Of a stretch of DNA of 64,000 nucleotides, positions 60,794 to 64,000 are shown in pieces. Numbering within the stretch: position 1 is the stretch's first letter; each line of letters opens with the position of its first letter. This DNA is from Stenopsyche tienmushanensis (lineage: Eukaryota; Arthropoda; Insecta; Trichoptera; Stenopsychidae): positions 62,001 to 126,000 of the forward strand of contig WACJ01000084.1 in NCBI GenBank assembly GCA_008973525.1, given 5' to 3'. The position numbers were made by a program, and so were the translations under genes. The notes under the pieces were generated by a model. It saw nothing but the letters and a program-made list of their open reading frames with translations, was not told the origin of the DNA and did not search any database.

Positions 60794-62823
60794 ATATTAT
60801 TTAAAAACACAATACAAATTAAAGTATTTAAGCCATGTGTATAAATAAGTGCAAATGTGCAAAACTGGTAGAATAAAGGCATTTGTACATTAAGAAGTAC
60901 CTAGCATGGATAAATAGTACTTCAAACAATTTTAAATAACATTTTAAATTACTTTTATAATTAAAAACAAAGAATGTATGCAAACGATGGAATATTTTCT
61001 TAAAAATACAAAACAACCACTAAGTGAAACTCAAAAGAATAAATCATATTTACATACAAATTCAAATATGTATATAGTACAAAATAGGTTAGTTAAGCAT
61101 ACCTTTAGTTATGTGAATAGTAGAATTTGTTTCCAAATGACATGAACCAAAATAAAAATCAAACAATGAACACATTGAACACTTGATCTAATATCCGACA
61201 GAATTCGATGCATAATTATTTTTTAAAGTTACTATTTTAACACAGACGTTTAATGATTCTCAAACCCATAAAAATAACATTTAATGCACTACTTTATTTT
61301 GTTTTTGGATACGTACATTATAAATTGGAAAATATGATCTCATTTTATGATCAACAAGAAAATGCAACGTAATAATTTTGTTAAAAACAAAATACAAGGG
61401 TATGATGAAATTAAAATCATACAATTAGTTGTTATTACCATTTAAACATATAGTTTAATAAGTGATGAAATACTATTTTACTCATAACAACAAATCCAAT
61501 GAACTACTCAACATGCACTAATAAATAACCCATATTTTATAACCACAAAGAAGCCATTGTGAAATTTAAATTATTAACTGAAGTTAACAATGAAAAACCA
61601 AACAAATAACATATTGGATAATTTTACTTTTATGAAGATATAAACATAAATATTAGATTTAAAAAAAATTATGTTGCAGGTTTCGGTTTTTCAATTTTTT
61701 TAAATAACTTCCAATAATAATTTGATATAAATTAAAAATACCACCAAGAATTGTATGTATTTTTATCATATAATAAATTTTATATAACATAACCAATTGT
61801 CGCCAGTCAAAAGAGAATATATTCAGTGACAATAATTGTTGAGAGATTATCAAAGCTATAAAATAACACATTTATATAAGCACATTTAATAGTGATACGC
61901 ACACGTTAATTAAAAATAATCGAAGTATTAAAACACTCAGTAAAGAAAAACATTGCACTCGGATCATTATAAGGAATAAATATTTTGATAAATTAATGGT
62001 AAAAGGTATGAAAGTGGCATTAAAACAAATAAAAAATAAATACAACAGTAAAATACAGTATTTTTTTATCAACATAAAACTTTACTTTCTATTTTCACAA
62101 AGATATTCAAATAAAAATACAAGAAATTCTTCTTAAACTCGAAAATATCTTTTCTCTCTTCTTTTTTTCGGATGAACAGCATTCAGTTTGAGGTTGATAT
62201 TAAGCTTAACATTTTTCTTGAGATAATGTGTTCCATTAATCTTAAATCTATTAATTATATTACAGTTAGAAATCGGAAAATACATTTAAGATGAATGTAA
62301 CATTAATTGATGATGAACAATGATCAGAACAAAAAGAAAATACACTTGGAAGAATGATTTACAACATTTGCATTAAATGGAAATTATTATTTAAAAACTA
62401 TCATATAATGAAAGCTTGTATTATATTCAATACAAAAACATATTTTTGGGAAGAAAATTATATAAATAGTGTGAAAAAATAAAATAACTAAATTACTTAT
62501 TTTCATATAAATGAAGCAAGGAATGAACATCTAAAACATTTCAATTAGACTATCTTATGCTATTGAGGACATCTAAAGATAATCCAGATTTTAAGAAATT
62601 ATCAAGATTCAAAACTAAATATCCACACCAATATTTCTACTGACAGCAAAAGTCATACATTTAAAACCTTAGTTTTATGAATGAATACTGATTTTTACAA
62701 ATATGCATGTATTTAAATAAAAAAAAAACTATTTTGCAAGGAACTGATTATACAAACTGATAAATCATATTTAGAATGAGTTAAAGACAAAAATGTATGT
62801 AAGACAAATCATTAACATATAAT
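60794..62823. other. AT-rich non-coding stretch
   Basis: Nothing supported. Confidence 0.55.
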
Positions 62824-62876
62824 AATCATCATCGTATTGCAGCCACAAACAGTCCGCTGCAGAACTAGGGCCTCTA
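62824..62876 (-). mobile_element. LINE 3' end, copy 3 (short)
   Basis: TTGCAGCCACAAACAGTCCG and CTGCAGAACTAGGGCCTCT, with a short ATCATCATC run outside, match the last 50 or so bases of the tails at 43530 and 49413. Severely 5' truncated. Confidence 0.8.
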
Positions 62877-64000
62877 TATAATAGTAAATTTTAACATAGA
62901 TGCAAATCAATATATTTTCTTCCATAGTTTCAGTAAGATAAATAATAAGATGGGCTTTCATTTTGATTTTGATACTGGTAGGAAGCAAAATTGTTCACAA
63001 AAAAATTGATATTCAAGCAACTGAAGCCCATATTAGACATGTAGAAAATATACTACACACTAATATAAAGGATTTATAATAAACATGATATTTTAAAAAC
63101 ATACATTTCTTTCATAACGCTTGAATGGATACAATTTTATTCCTTACCTCTTTTTTTAAATAAAAAATATAAAGAATAATAAATGTCATGAATATAAAAT
63201 ACAGTGAGTCCATGGGTTATATAAATTGAAAATTTTTTATAGACATATTTTTTAACAAAAGCTTTGAAATATTTTCCAAAGAACAAATAGTTATTTTAAT
63301 ATGTTATATTACATTTGTATGAAAATTTCCAATATTATTAACCTAAAATTAATGTTCAGAATTCACACATTTTACACGTGTGTATTGAAAAATAATCAGT
63401 ACAGATTAATAGATTTTAAAAAATCAGGATAAATCAATACACAATGACATATTGCAAAATCATACATTGGATAAAGTACATTTACTTCGCCTTTAGCAGA
63501 ATTATAAAAGTCAATGCAAAACTATAATCTGACCAAAGTTTAGAAAAGTATTCAGTAAATAAATTAGTTAGTCGTATTCATGTGAGACTCAATTTATTAA
63601 GTCTTAACGGTTTTAATAAGGGTTTTTAAACAAAAAAGTTAAAAGTACTGCAAAAAATGGATTCAGAAATGATAAAAAAACACATTTAGTTTAATATGGT
63701 GAGACACTGCTGTGAGCACAAAAAATGCATCGTATTGTATAGCAATAATCATATGTTTAAAACTCCAATAGAATAAGCTAATTTGAGTTAAAGAAAATAA
63801 ATATTTGATAGATCTTATAGATGCCAATGTATAATTGATTAAATGGAAGTAGTTAAATGATTTGAGAATATTTTCTTTAATCAAGTATATGAAAATTAAA
63901 GGAAATAATTACAAATCAGGAATGTCAATTAAACATTTTTGATTTAATTTAAAAAATCCAGCATTTTCATCAATAGTTTTGTTTCCCGGAAATGGTTTAT
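62877..64000. other. AT-rich non-coding stretch
   Basis: Nothing supported to the end of the window. Confidence 0.55.

Noticed and set aside
1..64000. CRISPR arrays, bacterial operons, integrated viral genes
   Set aside because: No regularly spaced repeats, no long open frames, no ribosome-binding pattern and no viral hallmark proteins were seen.

Overview
This window looks like intergenic and/or intronic DNA from an arthropod nuclear genome, most probably an insect. It is AT-rich overall, and no bacterial-style gene, operon, rRNA or intact protein-coding gene could be supported. Almost everything recognisable is a mobile-element relic: cut-and-paste DNA transposons and their short non-autonomous derivatives (hAT, Tigger/pogo, mariner, piggyBac-like, PIF/Harbinger-like), a tRNA-derived SINE, and decayed non-LTR retrotransposon pieces. 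This mixture is typical of insects. The exact order cannot be fixed from sequence alone.

Layout. 0-5.5 kb: a short hAT-like MITE, a decayed non-LTR retrotransposon pol relic, one reverse-orientation copy of hAT MITE family A, a Tigger-type transposase relic with its right terminus, and a well-preserved 330-bp family A copy with a perfect 8-bp target duplication. 5.5-20 kb: mostly featureless AT-rich DNA, with a perfect 12-bp hairpin, two copies of one tRNA-derived SINE (10.2 and 18.2 kb) and another family A MITE (16.4 kb). 20-32 kb: a TATA plus NRF-1-like promoter signature, two mariner transposase relics (22.9 and 26.4 kb), a reverse transcriptase YADD fragment, a further family A MITE, a GC-rich island at 25 kb and a tandem array of LINE-tail-like units at 29.1-29.4 kb.

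32-41.6 kb is the richest transposon zone. It holds an isolated hAT C-terminal dimerisation domain that is still open (35.7 kb), a piggyBac transposase relic (38.2-38.9 kb), and a nested pair in which a 1.7-kb hAT element with KIAA1586-like transposase remains sits inside a TTAA-flanked MITE. An uninterrupted copy of that MITE at 48.1 kb acts as a natural empty site. 43-51.4 kb: LINE 3' ends, a minus-strand open frame with a signal-peptide-like stretch (44.8-45.2 kb), a hAT end with a near-perfect palindrome, and a CpG-rich segment (49.9-51.35 kb) that looks like a promoter and 5' UTR firing on the minus strand, with a possible 10-codon first coding exon ending at a GT donor. 51.4-64 kb: very AT-rich, open-frame-free DNA holding only small transposons, including a perfect TAA-flanked inverted-repeat MITE and a shortened piggyBac derivative that kept its cysteine-rich domain.

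How parts relate: the short MITEs presumably depended on full-length hAT or piggyBac-type transposases elsewhere. The only host-gene candidates are the minus-strand CpG-rich promoter and exon near 51.1 kb and, more weakly, the 45-kb open frame. No convincing undescribed multi-gene system was found. The most novel-looking items are the SINE whose 3' end shares sequence with the terminal repeats of a Harbinger-like MITE, and the hAT MITE family with directly repeated subterminal motifs.
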